From the NCBI RefSeq assembly GCF_910596095.1, contig NC_056537.1, positions 2,766,574 through 2,830,573 on the forward strand: DNA of 64,000 bases, written 5' to 3'. Of the stretch, positions 55,659-64,000 are shown one piece after another (within the stretch, counting starts at the first letter, position 1; the number at the start of each line of letters is the position of its first letter). This stretch comes from Thunnus maccoyii (lineage: Eukaryota; Chordata; Actinopteri; Scombriformes; Scombridae). A program made the translations under genes and the position numbers. The notes beneath the pieces are model-generated. The model was not told where the DNA came from and made no database searches. It saw only the letters and a program-made list of their open reading frames with translations.

Positions 55659-57013
55659 ACAGAAGTCATTTCAGACTTCATGTGTCAGATTCTGTTGTAA
55701 TTCTTCATGTTTTTGTCTCCATTGTTTCTGAGAGCTCGTTGCTGTGGTGTTTCTGAACTGCACAGAGATCAGCTGTCAATCAAACTGGGATTGTCAACAC
55801 TTATTTTCTTTTCATTTGTTGTTCTTTTAATGTTTTGAGTTTCTTTAAATATCACTTTTTGCTGTGTTTTTTATCCATGGAGGCTATCACTGCTCATGAT
55901 GATGTTTTTAACCTTCACTGATGTTTCTTCAGATGAAAATGTGAACTTCTCTTTGTTCTAAATGTTAGTTTCATGTTTGTATTGATGTATTTGTGTGCTG
56001 TTGTTTCTCTTCCACTTCAGTGTCTTAAACAGAGAAAACAGCAGAACTTCCCTCATCATAGATATTTTGTTCTCATCACTTTGTAGATTCATAAACTGTA
56101 ATTATCATGTTAATAATCATTTATTATGTTCTTGTACATTGTGGGTTAAACTAACTGATTGTGTGGATGAAGTGAATCCGTACATGAAATCATTGAACAA
56201 GAGTCATTTAACAGACTTTACTGATCGGATGTGTGAACAATCTGAAGCTTTACATAATCAATAAAGTTATTATTTCAACATTGAACAAAGTGTTTTCTTC
56301 TGTCTTCATCTCAGGGTCTCATTCAAAGCTTCTGGAGAAAATGTGAAACTAAAATGAGAGTTTATTTGAGGCAATTTTCCTCCTGAAACACCACAAAGTA
56401 CAGAGTTCATGTTCAGAGCAGACAAACGTTTGTCAGTCAGTCTCTGTACTTTCAGCTTTCTTCACTAAAACATTTTAATGCTTTCAACACATTATACTGT
56501 TGAATAGTCTAATCAATAGCAATATATACATAACAAACTGATCAAATGTTTTATATGTAAAATATTGATCTGAAAAGTAATTAAAGTTGTCAAATAAATG
56601 TAGTTGAGTAGAAAGTACAATATTTCCCTCTGAGATGTAGTGGAGTGGAAGTATAAAGTAGCATCACATGGAAATACTCAAGTAAGGTATAAGTACCTCA
56701 AAATTGTACTTAAGTACAGTACTTCAGTAAATGTACTTAGTTACTTTCCATCACTGCTTGTTACTCAGGAGATTTAACACTGGCTGTTGTAACTCCATCT
56801 CAAACTGAAATGTGCTCCATCTAGTGGTTACTGGTTATAACAACAAGCAAACTGAAACAAGTCTGTATTTTTGTTGTTGTTGTTGTTACTTTCTTTTAAT
56901 CTTTTAGCCTTTATGTTTATTTTGATTACTGATTCTCTCTGTGATTAAAAGAGGTGACTGATACAACATGAGTGGTGATGTTTAAATGCCAAAATATGTA
57001 AAGACACAAATAT
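55659..57013 (+). other. 3' UTR and flank of finTRIM copy B
   Basis: Collinear with the flank of copy A, plus a partial CAGTGGTGGAA-type MITE in + orientation at about 56570-56754 ending CTTTCCATCACTG. No gene. Confidence 0.6.
56260..56265 (+). terminator. polyadenylation signal, finTRIM copy B
   Basis: AATAAA in ATAATCAATAAAGTTATT, followed within 30 bp by GTGTTTTCTTCTGTCTT, a GT/T-rich downstream element. Confidence 0.6.
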
Positions 57014-57371
57014 AATTCTTGGAAAGTAACTAAATACATTTAGTCAAATGCTATACTTATGTACAATTTTAAAGTTCTTGTATTTTACTTGAGTATTTCC
57101 ATTTGATGCTACTTAAGATTTCATAATTGTGTATCAGAATTTTGTTTTTTCTTCTTTCCTCTCCCATTAATCATCTCATGACCCCTCAGATTTATCTGGT
57201 GACCTTTTGGAGGGGCCTGACCCCTAGGTTTGGAACCACTGGACTAAACTAGCTAACTGTATATAAAGTAGTGTAAACTAGCTCCACCTCCAGCAGCTAC
57301 AACAGTAACATGCTGCTCTAACACTGATGCTTCACTATTAATAATCTAATGATGTACTTCTTCCACCACTG
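57014..57371 (-). repeat. hAT-like MITE, CAGTGGTGGA type, internally deleted
   Basis: TTGGAAAGTAACTAAATAC near the start and TACTTCTTCCACCACTG at the end (57355-57371). Corresponds to 49375-49874 in the other unit. Confidence 0.55.
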
Positions 57372-57502
57372 ACAAATATACACAAATAATAAACACACCA
57401 ATACAGTAGTCAGTCTCAGTTAGTCTTTCTCACTTAGACAAAATGTAACAGGGAAAATAACTTTCTTCTTTTCAACAAAATCTTTATAAAATGTTTGATT
57501 TA

Positions 57503-57590
57503 GGGCGACATGGTGGCTCAGTGGCTAGCACAGTTGCCTCACAGCGAGAAGGTTCTGGATTCAAGCCCTGGCCGTCTGAGATCAGCTACA
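57503..57590 (+). repeat. tRNA-derived SINE, 5' part, end of duplication unit B
   Basis: AGGGCGACATGGTGGCTCAG, TGGCTAGCAC and GGATTCAAGCCC (A- and B-box-like). Homology to the first unit ends just after it. Confidence 0.65.
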
Positions 57591-58140
57591 TAGAATACGG
57601 CTGGAGATTGTCGATGTTTTTCTTATTGTCATCAAATCTCATGTTTCGAGTCAAAACAACAATGAACTGATCTACTAACAAGTATTGCGTGTGTATGATT
57701 AATGGGAGAGGAAAGAGGAAAAAACAAAGTTGTGATACACAAATCTGTTTTTATTTTTTGGACTTTTTCTCTAATCTTTGATCTTTGGTGAAATATTGGA
57801 TTTTTTGAGCATTTATTGAAATGAAAGCATGTGAGAAGTTTAGAGGGAAAAATCACTATTTGGTGGAGCTGTTAACAACTCATAGACATGTGAAATGTGA
57901 CCCCGACTACACACTGATTTTATACAAGAGCTCACAAGACTAAAAGGTTGGAAACAACTGATTTAATATTTAATAATGTGTTGTATCTTATAATCTGATC
58001 AAATGTGTTTTATGTAAAACTGTAATCTGAAAAGTAACTAAAGCAGTCAAACAAATATTTGTATTGTCTGAACCCCCTGAACAGGGTGAGCAGGTTGAAC
58101 AAATGGATGATTATTGTTATTGTTCTGTCTATCGCAATGC
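57591..58140. other. spacer between finTRIM copy B and the second MLKL-like locus
   Basis: A short stretch at about 57690-57790 repeats MITE interior text (ATTAATGGGAGAGGAAAGAG, TTTTTGGACTTTTTCTCTAA). No gene. Confidence 0.5.
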
Positions 58141-58147
58141 ATTGGCA

Positions 58148-58238
58148 TGACGTCAGATGCTTCAGATGTCTCAGATAAATACCTGAGAAGAATAAGAAAG
58201 GTGCATAAGAGTGTGATGGCACAAATTTACTTTCATTT
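58148..58238 (+). promoter_or_regulatory. promoter region of MLKL-like locus 2: CRE palindrome and IRF-like box
   Basis: TGACGTCA (58148-58155) is a perfect CRE palindrome. TTTCATTT (58231-58238; AAATGAAA on the other strand) fits the IRF core AANNGAAA. It lies about 60 bp before the exon 1 donor, comparable to the box before mlkl exon 1. Confidence 0.45.
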
Positions 58239-58244
58239 CTTCAG

Positions 58245-58295
58245 GTGGCAGACTCGGATCCAGAAAGGCTGCTTCCAGTCAACATCCAGTCACAG
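58245..58295 (+). other. noncoding exon 1 of MLKL-like locus 2 (5' end approximate)
   Basis: CAACATCCAGTCACAG|GTGAATAATCTTTTAA: donor at 58296. The junction and first intron bases parallel those of mlkl at 24949/24950. Confidence 0.5.
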
Positions 58296-60667
58296 GTGAA
58301 TAATCTTTTAAGTTTTTTGATTGTTTCTAACTAACTGAACTCATTTCAAAACTTTGCTTCTTTATGAGATCTTACATGTTTCATCACAGTTCTGTGAAAA
58401 CGATGCATCTCCAAAATGTCCACTATTTATGGGCTGAGAAAAGGCTGCTTTCAGCTTTGTGACAGTGGATTTTTCAGATAAACCAATGCATTTTTAAATG
58501 GCTTGTTTTGCTTAGAAGGAGGACAGTTTTCTCAACAAATAAAGGAACATGTAAAACATTGATAAACAGTAAATAAACAATCAATATAAATGGTTTTTAA
58601 CACACTATTATAATGTAGTTGTAAACAGATATAATAGTTAATAAATGTATTTGTGTGGTCACCCATAACTGGATTCTGGTGTATAAACAGATAATAAATG
58701 ACAATATGGTAAAACACAGTTATGATAATATTTAAAAAATGTTTTCATGAGAGAAGTTATAAAGGTCGACAAATACTGCACATTAATAAACACTTAAAAA
58801 GGTTCTTATATCTACGTACAACTGCATTATGGTGTGTTATAACCCATTTATTAAATGTTTATATACTGTTTATAATTGCTAAAAAAAAGGGGACTTACAG
58901 TAAAGTGTTACCAAACATTTAATCACAAAATTTTAAAATGTCCATCTTTGGAGATACATGGTTTTCACTGGATAGTGAAAATATATGTAAAAGACTCTTT
59001 TACAGACACCTTTACACATTTTATAAGCAGGTAGACTGATATTATACATATGTACAAGTAATGTGTACATGATGTTACAGGCAGATGACGGTGGCAAGTG
59101 TTTGTTGTGCACAAAAGTGTATTTATCTGTCAACACAGCTTCACACAACAGTGTAGGAAGACTGTGTCGGCTTTAACTAAAATAACTCTACGTGGGATAA
59201 AACATGGTGGTAAGAAAAGAGTTTCCTTTACTAAGCTTTGAATGTAAAGTTTGTAAGCACTGAATAAAATTACAGTGGCAGTAATTTATGCCCTGGAGCA
59301 TTTCAAACTCCACTTTCATGAACCTAAGCATGCGGAAAGTGTTCATGACTATGAGACTTCTGGGAATTCATGCAGATAACATTCTAACCTCACACACCCT
59401 CACGAAGGTGGTTGTCTCTGTGACACTCAGCATTCTTTCACTGTAAAGGCGGCGACGGACTTCACACACACACACTGATATCAGATTCAGATAAATCCTG
59501 TAGTCAAAGAATCTCAGCTGTGAAGAAAGTGCAGTGAGCATGTCCAATTGGCTGACTTACTAATACTGCAGTGCCCGTTCAAAACGTGCCTGTTTAGAAC
59601 AGGCCGACATCTTATTATTTCTCAAGAACCGCATATATATGTATAAATTGACAAACGTATCAATTAAAACAATAGAGATTTACTAAATTAAATGGTTTTA
59701 ATCCAGGAAGATAATTCACCAGTGAGACTAAACTGAGGATGAACTGTGGAAGCAACTGCATATATAGATGCATTAACTGACAATCACATCAATTAAAATG
59801 ACATGGACTTAATAAATTAAAGAGGTACTGCACACTAAAACATGTTTGAGCTGTAAACTAAGTTATATGACTGTACTATGATGAATCACATCAATGCTGG
59901 TGTTAATAATATTGACATTGAAACCAAATTTATAAAAATTGGTATTTCATGGGTTGAAAATGGTTCAACCTGTTATCGGCTGTTTAAAATCAGCCCAGAA
60001 AAGGCGGTGCCAATGCTGATATCGACAGTTTGGGAGTTCTCTACGCATGAAATTTACAGAAATGGTAGAATGATAACAGCCACCTCCCACCAGGACCTGC
60101 ACTCATTTTCATATATATTCTCCTCACTTATAAATCCTTATAATGAATATAAATCCTCCTCGCTTCTCACCATGCAGCTCTTCAACTCTCTGGCTGTCTG
60201 TTCCTGCAGCTATCAGCTGGAAAAATCTTGCAGAGCTGCAAAGCTGCAGAGCTGCGGTTTGACAGGTTTAGTAAGGTCTCCGGTTACACCATGATTTAAC
60301 ATTTAAAAAAACATTATACCAGCAGATAACTGCAGGAACAGACAGCTGAATAGTTAAAGAGCTACAGGACAAAATCCTAAATGAATCGTTTAAATGTCAT
60401 TACACCAAAAAATTTTTAGGGGGAAGGTATCTGTTCCTTTACTATTCATGTGTAGCAACTACATTATGGTTAAGTTACATTGGCAAATTACATGATGGTC
60501 TTTAACATAAAAATGTAACCTTGCTGCCTTAAAGTTGTGAGGTAACTAAACTTGTACTGAATAGCTGGTTTAATTTTATTCTTATTCGCTGCAATGAATA
60601 CAAGTCAACATAAAACTGCATTCATTTTTTTGGCCCTTAGGGGACAGCAGAACAAATTGTCTCAACT

Positions 60668-60783
60668 TTCATGGTAAGTCCACACAGTCATTTTGTGTGA
60701 AAATGCATTTAAAAGTTTATCTTAAGCTTATGTGAGGCTTCAGCAGTCTGAGTTAATCATATCAAGTGGATTTCTGACACAAC
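60668..60783 (+). repeat. palindromic MITE fragment
   Basis: GAGGCTTCAGCAGTCTGAGT and ATCATATCAAGTGGAT match the interior of the complete element at 28736-29287. Confidence 0.55.
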
Positions 60784-61162
60784 CTGCTGTATTCAACCTT
60801 TATTGGAAGTGTGTTTAACTCGCTGCAGAGCTGTACACCTACACGCATAGTGAGGGCAGAAGAGGTCACACTGAATGATATCAATACACGTTTATGTCTG
60901 AAACATTACTGAAACATTACTGAAACAGTCATTTCTCCACAGTTAAAATGCCGTCAGGAACCATTAGCTCGATTAAAGAGAAGCACAGAAAATATTTAAT
61001 TCTTTAAATCATTACTTAGAAACATTTGTTAAGACACCTTCTACTTTCTAACATTTACAGTATTAAGTCATACAGTTGTACTGATATGTCTTTACTCAGA
61101 GAGACACTTTTTAATTTTTTTATTTGAATTTTTTTTTTTGACTTTTAATGAGGTATATTTAT

Positions 61163-61363
61163 GTACAATTCAGGGGTAATTTAGAGTTTCCAATCAGCCT
61201 AACCTGCATGTATTTATGTTGTGGGAGGAAACCAGAGTGCCGGGAGAAAACCCACGCAGACACGAGGAGAAAATGCAAACTCCACACAGAAACAAGCAGC
61301 TGGGCAGGTGAAGGTGTTTCTGTGATGCTGCAGTGCTGATCACTGAGCCAGTGTGCCGCCCTG
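61163..61363 (-). repeat. tRNA-derived SINE, minus strand
   Basis: Reading the minus strand from 61363: AGGGCGGCACACTGGCTCAG, GTTTGCATTTTCTCCTCGTG, GGGTTTTCTCCCGGCACTC, then GGAAACTCTAAATTACCCC. The same family as 50007 and 57503, here with the 3' body but a weakened B box. Confidence 0.65.
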
Positions 61364-61540
61364 AAGAGGGGAGGAAGGAGGTGAGGAAAGATAGAGGGGG
61401 GCAGGAGAGAGGGTGGGGGTGGAGGAGGAGACAGGAGGAAGGAGGGAGGGTGGGGGTAAGAGAGTTGGAGGAAAGGAGGGGAGGGTAGAGAAGGGGAGAT
61501 GGAGGGAAGGTGGGGAGGTGAAGGGGGAGGAAGAGGTTGC
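61364..61540 (+). repeat. polypurine (GGA-rich) tract
   Basis: About 175 bases almost entirely A and G, with several GGGGG and GGG runs (61396, 61412, 61451, 61520). Simple-sequence DNA with triplex or G-quadruplex potential; no coding value assigned. Confidence 0.75.
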
Positions 61541-61975
61541 TACTGTGCTGAACAGCCAGCAGCTTCCTCCACCTCGCTGTCGCTGTCACACTTCCTCTTA
61601 CGTATCCAAATCCAAAAACCTTTTTTCTTCTTGGCCTTCTCCTCCTTTTCCATCTGTTTATTCTCCGTCTTCTTTTCTTTCTTTTCCCTCTTTGCTTTTT
61701 CCTCCTCTGTCTGTTCAGCTATCCAGACCAGTTTCGGTGTTTGCCCTCCTCCTGCGCAACCAGCAACGTCTGAATATCATCTTCTTCTTCTTTTTCAAAG
61801 ATAGTTCCTGGAGTTTCTTGTTCTCCTCCTCCAACTGTTTATTCTTGGCCTCCCAGGTCTGTTCTGTCTCAGCCAGGTCCTTTTTTAGTGTCACACTAAA
61901 ACTTGGCAGAGCAAGTGTGACGCTCTGGAGGAGGAGCAGGGGAATGATTGGGGTCTAATGTAGTGAATATTCTGT
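61541..61975 (-). pseudogene. possible minus-strand coiled-coil gene remnant
   Basis: On the minus strand, one frame (about 61925-61730) reads VTLKKDLAETEQTWEAKNKQ then LEEENKKLQELSLKKKKK. It is preceded by an acceptor-like CCCCTGCTCCTCCTCCAG. A second frame (about 61765-61541) reads WIAEQTEEEKAKREKKEKK, FWIWIRKRKCDSDSEVEEAA and ends at a stop. An acceptor-like GGTTGCGCAG lies between them. The pattern suggests exons of a coiled-coil protein, but the frames are short, lack a linked start, and the AG-rich composition alone can give such residues. Confidence 0.25.
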
Positions 61976-62017
61976 CCACCAGAGTCCGCCATTTAGACGG
62001 CATGAGAGAACTCACAA

Positions 62018-62215
62018 CAGTGATGTTGAAAGATATCGACTTGATTTGACTCATTTGGACGCTGAAGCTTCACATTAGCTTCAGATAAACTTTTAAATAC
62101 ATTTTCACACAGAAAGAGGACTGTGGATTTTGTCTCCCATCACTTCCATTGTAAGTGCATTATGAAGGGATCTTCTAATGGTCAGTATGAACAGGAGGAA
62201 TGATTATGGCAAGAA
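62018..62215 (-). repeat. palindromic MITE fragment, right arm
   Basis: TTGATTTGACTCATTTGGAC, CTGAAGCTTCACATTAGCTT and CAGTATGAACAGGAGGAATG match the right half of 28736-29287. Confidence 0.6.
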
Positions 62216-62610
62216 AAACCAATGTCAACTGAAGTTAGTGGTGAGTTCTGAAGCCAAGTTTGTAGGCTGGATTAAAAAGGCCATTAAAATTGAAATTCCC
62301 ACCAAAATGGGAACAAGCGTCGATGACCTGGCTCAGCATTTTTGGGCTCTCTGGTGAGATTTGAAAAGATGTTTTAATGGGAAATATCCTCCTGAGATCA
62401 AATGCACCTCTTCAGTTTCAGTTCACAAGATTTTGTTCATTCTGAATTCACTTGGTTTCTGATAAATTCACTTCAGCACAATTCAGTTAGATATGTGTAG
62501 GTCAAGGTTTTCTTCATTTCAGTTTCAGTTTAACTCAATCTGGTTCACTTGACTGTGACTCCATTTGATTTCATTTCAAGCTAACTATCTGTCTGTCTCT
62601 ACAGCTAATC

Positions 62611-63456
62611 ATGGATACAATAGAACCGATATTGGGCCTTTGTAAAACTATCCTCGACTTGGTTGAGAAGACGAAGACCAATAAGGAGCGCTGCCAACGA
62701 CTTGCGCAGAGAGTCAAAGACCTGGAGGAACTGGTTCTGACCATCAAACAAAGGCGGCCGGGTCAAATGTCTGACACTGTAACCAACGCTCTGAAGCAAC
62801 TCTGCATCACTCTGGAATCAGCCAGGGAACTGATGAGGAAATATTCCCAAACTACTCGTTTTAAGAGTTTCCTGAAGTCCATGTCTCATGAAGACAAATT
62901 CTGCAAGGTGAATGAAAGACTGACTGATACCTTCCAGCTCCTGTCTGGCGCTCTGCAGATCGAGCACGGGAACATTTTGTACGAATTGTATGACAATGTT
63001 TCAGGGAGGAGACGGGGTGAAGAGTACTGCAGTGGCCCCACAGACCCTGTGCCTGCCCCCTGCATGTTGCCCTCTGCACCTCCCTGTAGCCCTATACCTT
63101 CCACACCTGTCACCTGCATGACACCCTCTGCATCTGTCTGTAGCCCCGTAACTCCCACACCTGTCACCTGCATGATACCCTCTGCATCTGTCTGTAGCCC
63201 CGTAAGTCCCATGCCTGTCACCTGCATGATACCCTCTGCATCTGTCTGTAGCCCCGTAACTCCCATGCCTGTCTGCTGCTTCATGACCTCCAGGCCTCTC
63301 TGTAGCCCCGTCACTCCCATGCCTGTCCTTCGCATCATTTCTCCAGTCCGTGTCGGCGCTGTGGCTCCCATATGTCTGCCTGTCAATGTGGCCACCATGT
63401 CTGTCACCAGGTCTATCACCTCCATGCCTTTTTCACTACAAAATAATCCACGGTAA
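62611..63456 (+). CDS. MLKL-like four-helix-bundle protein with repeat tail (or first coding exon of a second MLKL gene)
   Basis: Acceptor TCTCTACAG ends at 62604; ATG at 62611. The first ~125 residues match the mlkl killer domain (NKERCQRLAQRV, ITLESARELMRKYS, NERLTDTFQLLSGALQIEHG). This domain forms the membrane-attacking bundle in necroptosis. The open frame then runs on to residue 281 through about five imperfect 18-residue Pro/Cys/Ser/Met repeats (core SASVCSPVTPTPVTCMIP) instead of brace and pseudokinase. AATAAA at 63675 lies 219 bp past the stop. Alternative: a donor-like GGG|GTGAAG at 63017 would end the exon in phase 1, exactly like mlkl exon 2. The repeats would then be an intronic 54-bp minisatellite and the kinase exons would lie beyond the window. 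The 4HB part is certain, the tail is not. Confidence 0.7.
   Translation: MDTIEPILGLCKTILDLVEKTKTNKERCQRLAQRVKDLEELVLTIKQRRPGQMSDTVTNALKQLCITLESARELMRKYSQTTRFKSFLKSMSHEDKFCKVNERLTDTFQLLSGALQIEHGNILYELYDNVSGRRRGEEYCSGPTDPVPAPCMLPSAPPCSPIPSTPVTCMTPSASVCSPVTPTPVTCMIPSASVCSPVSPMPVTCMIPSASVCSPVTPMPVCCFMTSRPLCSPVTPMPVLRIISPVRVGAVAPICLPVNVATMSVTRSITSMPFSLQNNPR
63055..63340 (+). repeat. 54-bp minisatellite in the MLKL-like ORF
   Basis: About five imperfect units with core CCTGTCACCTGCATGATACC then CTCTGCATCTGTCTGTAGCC and CCGTAACTCCCATG. Unit length is a multiple of three, so the frame stays open; the opposite strand is open as well. Confidence 0.85.
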
Positions 63457-63539
63457 CAAGTTATGTGGTCAGTGATTCTTTTATTCCTTAAAACAAGACA
63501 AACATGCTGTAAAAACTTCCACTATTTTGCCTGCTGCTG

Positions 63540-64000
63540 GGGCTGCTTTGCTGAAATTTCGTAGGGGGCGCTATTCAGCCAGTTTGCATCACTGATGGAA
63601 TATTGTCATGTAGACGTGTTCAGGCCGGGACTCTTATCAAACATATAAAGTTTGGTGCAGGCTGGAGCATTTACAATAAAGTTATAGCAACTTCCTCTGT
63701 CATGGTGAAACATCAAATCTCAACGGTGTGAGGATGAGAATTTTCTGCAGGGTGAGACATGTCTGTCTCGCTCACACCTGTGTCATCAAAATCATGCAAG
63801 TTTTGGGTCCATTCACTTGAATTTCAATTAGTAAATTGAAAACCCTTGATGAGTTTGTGTGTAAAACAAATTAATTTCCTAATTTTCATCAAGTCTATTT
63901 TTAGAAAAGTAAAGACTTTTGACCCACATGACCTGGTCAAAGTTTGATTGACATGTGTACTGTCAGGTGTGTAGAGACAATAAGTAACTGCAGCTGGACA
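63540..64000 (-). repeat. inverted copy of the repeat inserted at 8504-10165, running off the window
   Basis: TGAGGATGAGAATTTTCTGC (63731 on), GTGTCATCAAAATCATGCAA, ATTAATTTCCTAATTTTCAT and CATGACCTGGTCAAAGTTTG are reverse complements of text at about 9770-10020. The element continues past the right edge. Confidence 0.65.

Larger units (their letters stand above)
58296..62604 (+). other. intron 1 of MLKL-like locus 2
   Basis: A 4.3-kb stretch ending at acceptor GTCTGTCTCTACAG (62604). No gene before about 61500. It contains a repeat fragment near 59575-59640 (TTCAAAACGTGCCTGTTTAG, related to 38440), a palindromic MITE arm at 60668-60783, a SINE (minus) at 61163-61363, a polypurine tract, a possible minus-strand gene remnant, and another MITE arm at 62018-62215. 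Confidence 0.5.

Noticed and set aside
61413-61958. 181-codon + strand frame over the purine/pyrimidine tract
   Set aside because: Low-complexity G/R/E then S/F/L residues follow base composition; no family resemblance.
62886-63425. 179-codon open frame on the minus strand opposite the MLKL-like tail
   Set aside because: It is open because the 54-bp repeat has no stop in that frame either. It starts inside the 4HB coding sequence and shows no domain.

Overview
The window reads as nuclear DNA of a bony fish, probably a percomorph teleost. It is AT-rich and full of fish-type repeats: hAT-like and palindromic MITEs, tRNA-derived SINEs, a decayed Tc1-like transposon and a LINE fragment. It has spliced genes with GT-AG introns and two families of single-coding-exon TRIM ubiquitin ligases that are expanded in fish. 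Family and organism names rest on recognising protein motifs by eye, not on a search.

Layout. (1) 1-15500: a tandem array of three intact TRIM genes (RING, two B-boxes, coiled coil, PRY-SPRY; TRIM21-like or bloodthirsty-like type) at 1054-2715, 6667-8334 and 12074-13669. Each has a noncoding first exon and one coding exon. A remnant of a further 3' end lies near 15258-15500. (2) 15500-24870: mostly repeats, including an ~83-bp tandem array, a dead Tc1-like element at 20803-22323 and a possible Penelope-like fragment. (3) 24870-42134: one complete MLKL gene, the pseudokinase that executes necroptosis. It has a noncoding exon 1, a four-helix-bundle exon, brace exons and a pseudokinase domain spread over eight exons. 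(4) 40965-57590: a tandem segmental duplication. Each unit carries the last two MLKL exons, flanking hAT MITEs, a finTRIM/TRIM16-like gene (46451-48115 and 53997-55658), and a SINE at its end. In the second unit the final MLKL exon has lost its acceptor AG. (5) 58100-63456: a second MLKL-related locus with a homologous noncoding first exon and a four-helix-bundle coding exon. Its frame continues into an 18-residue Pro/Cys repeat tail rather than into brace and kinase segments. The rest of a normal MLKL gene, if there is one, lies beyond the right end.

How it fits together (inference): the window looks like an innate-immunity cluster in which interferon-type TRIM ligases sit beside a cell-death executioner. 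IRF/ISRE-like sites occur upstream of TRIM copy 1, as a perfect 10-bp inverted repeat just upstream of both finTRIM start codons, and as a shared TTTCATTT box upstream of both MLKL first exons. The points most worth checking are the possible 4HB-plus-repeat-tail protein at the right end, the partly dead MLKL exon duplication, a candidate MLKL microexon, and uneven ISRE retention among the TRIM copies.
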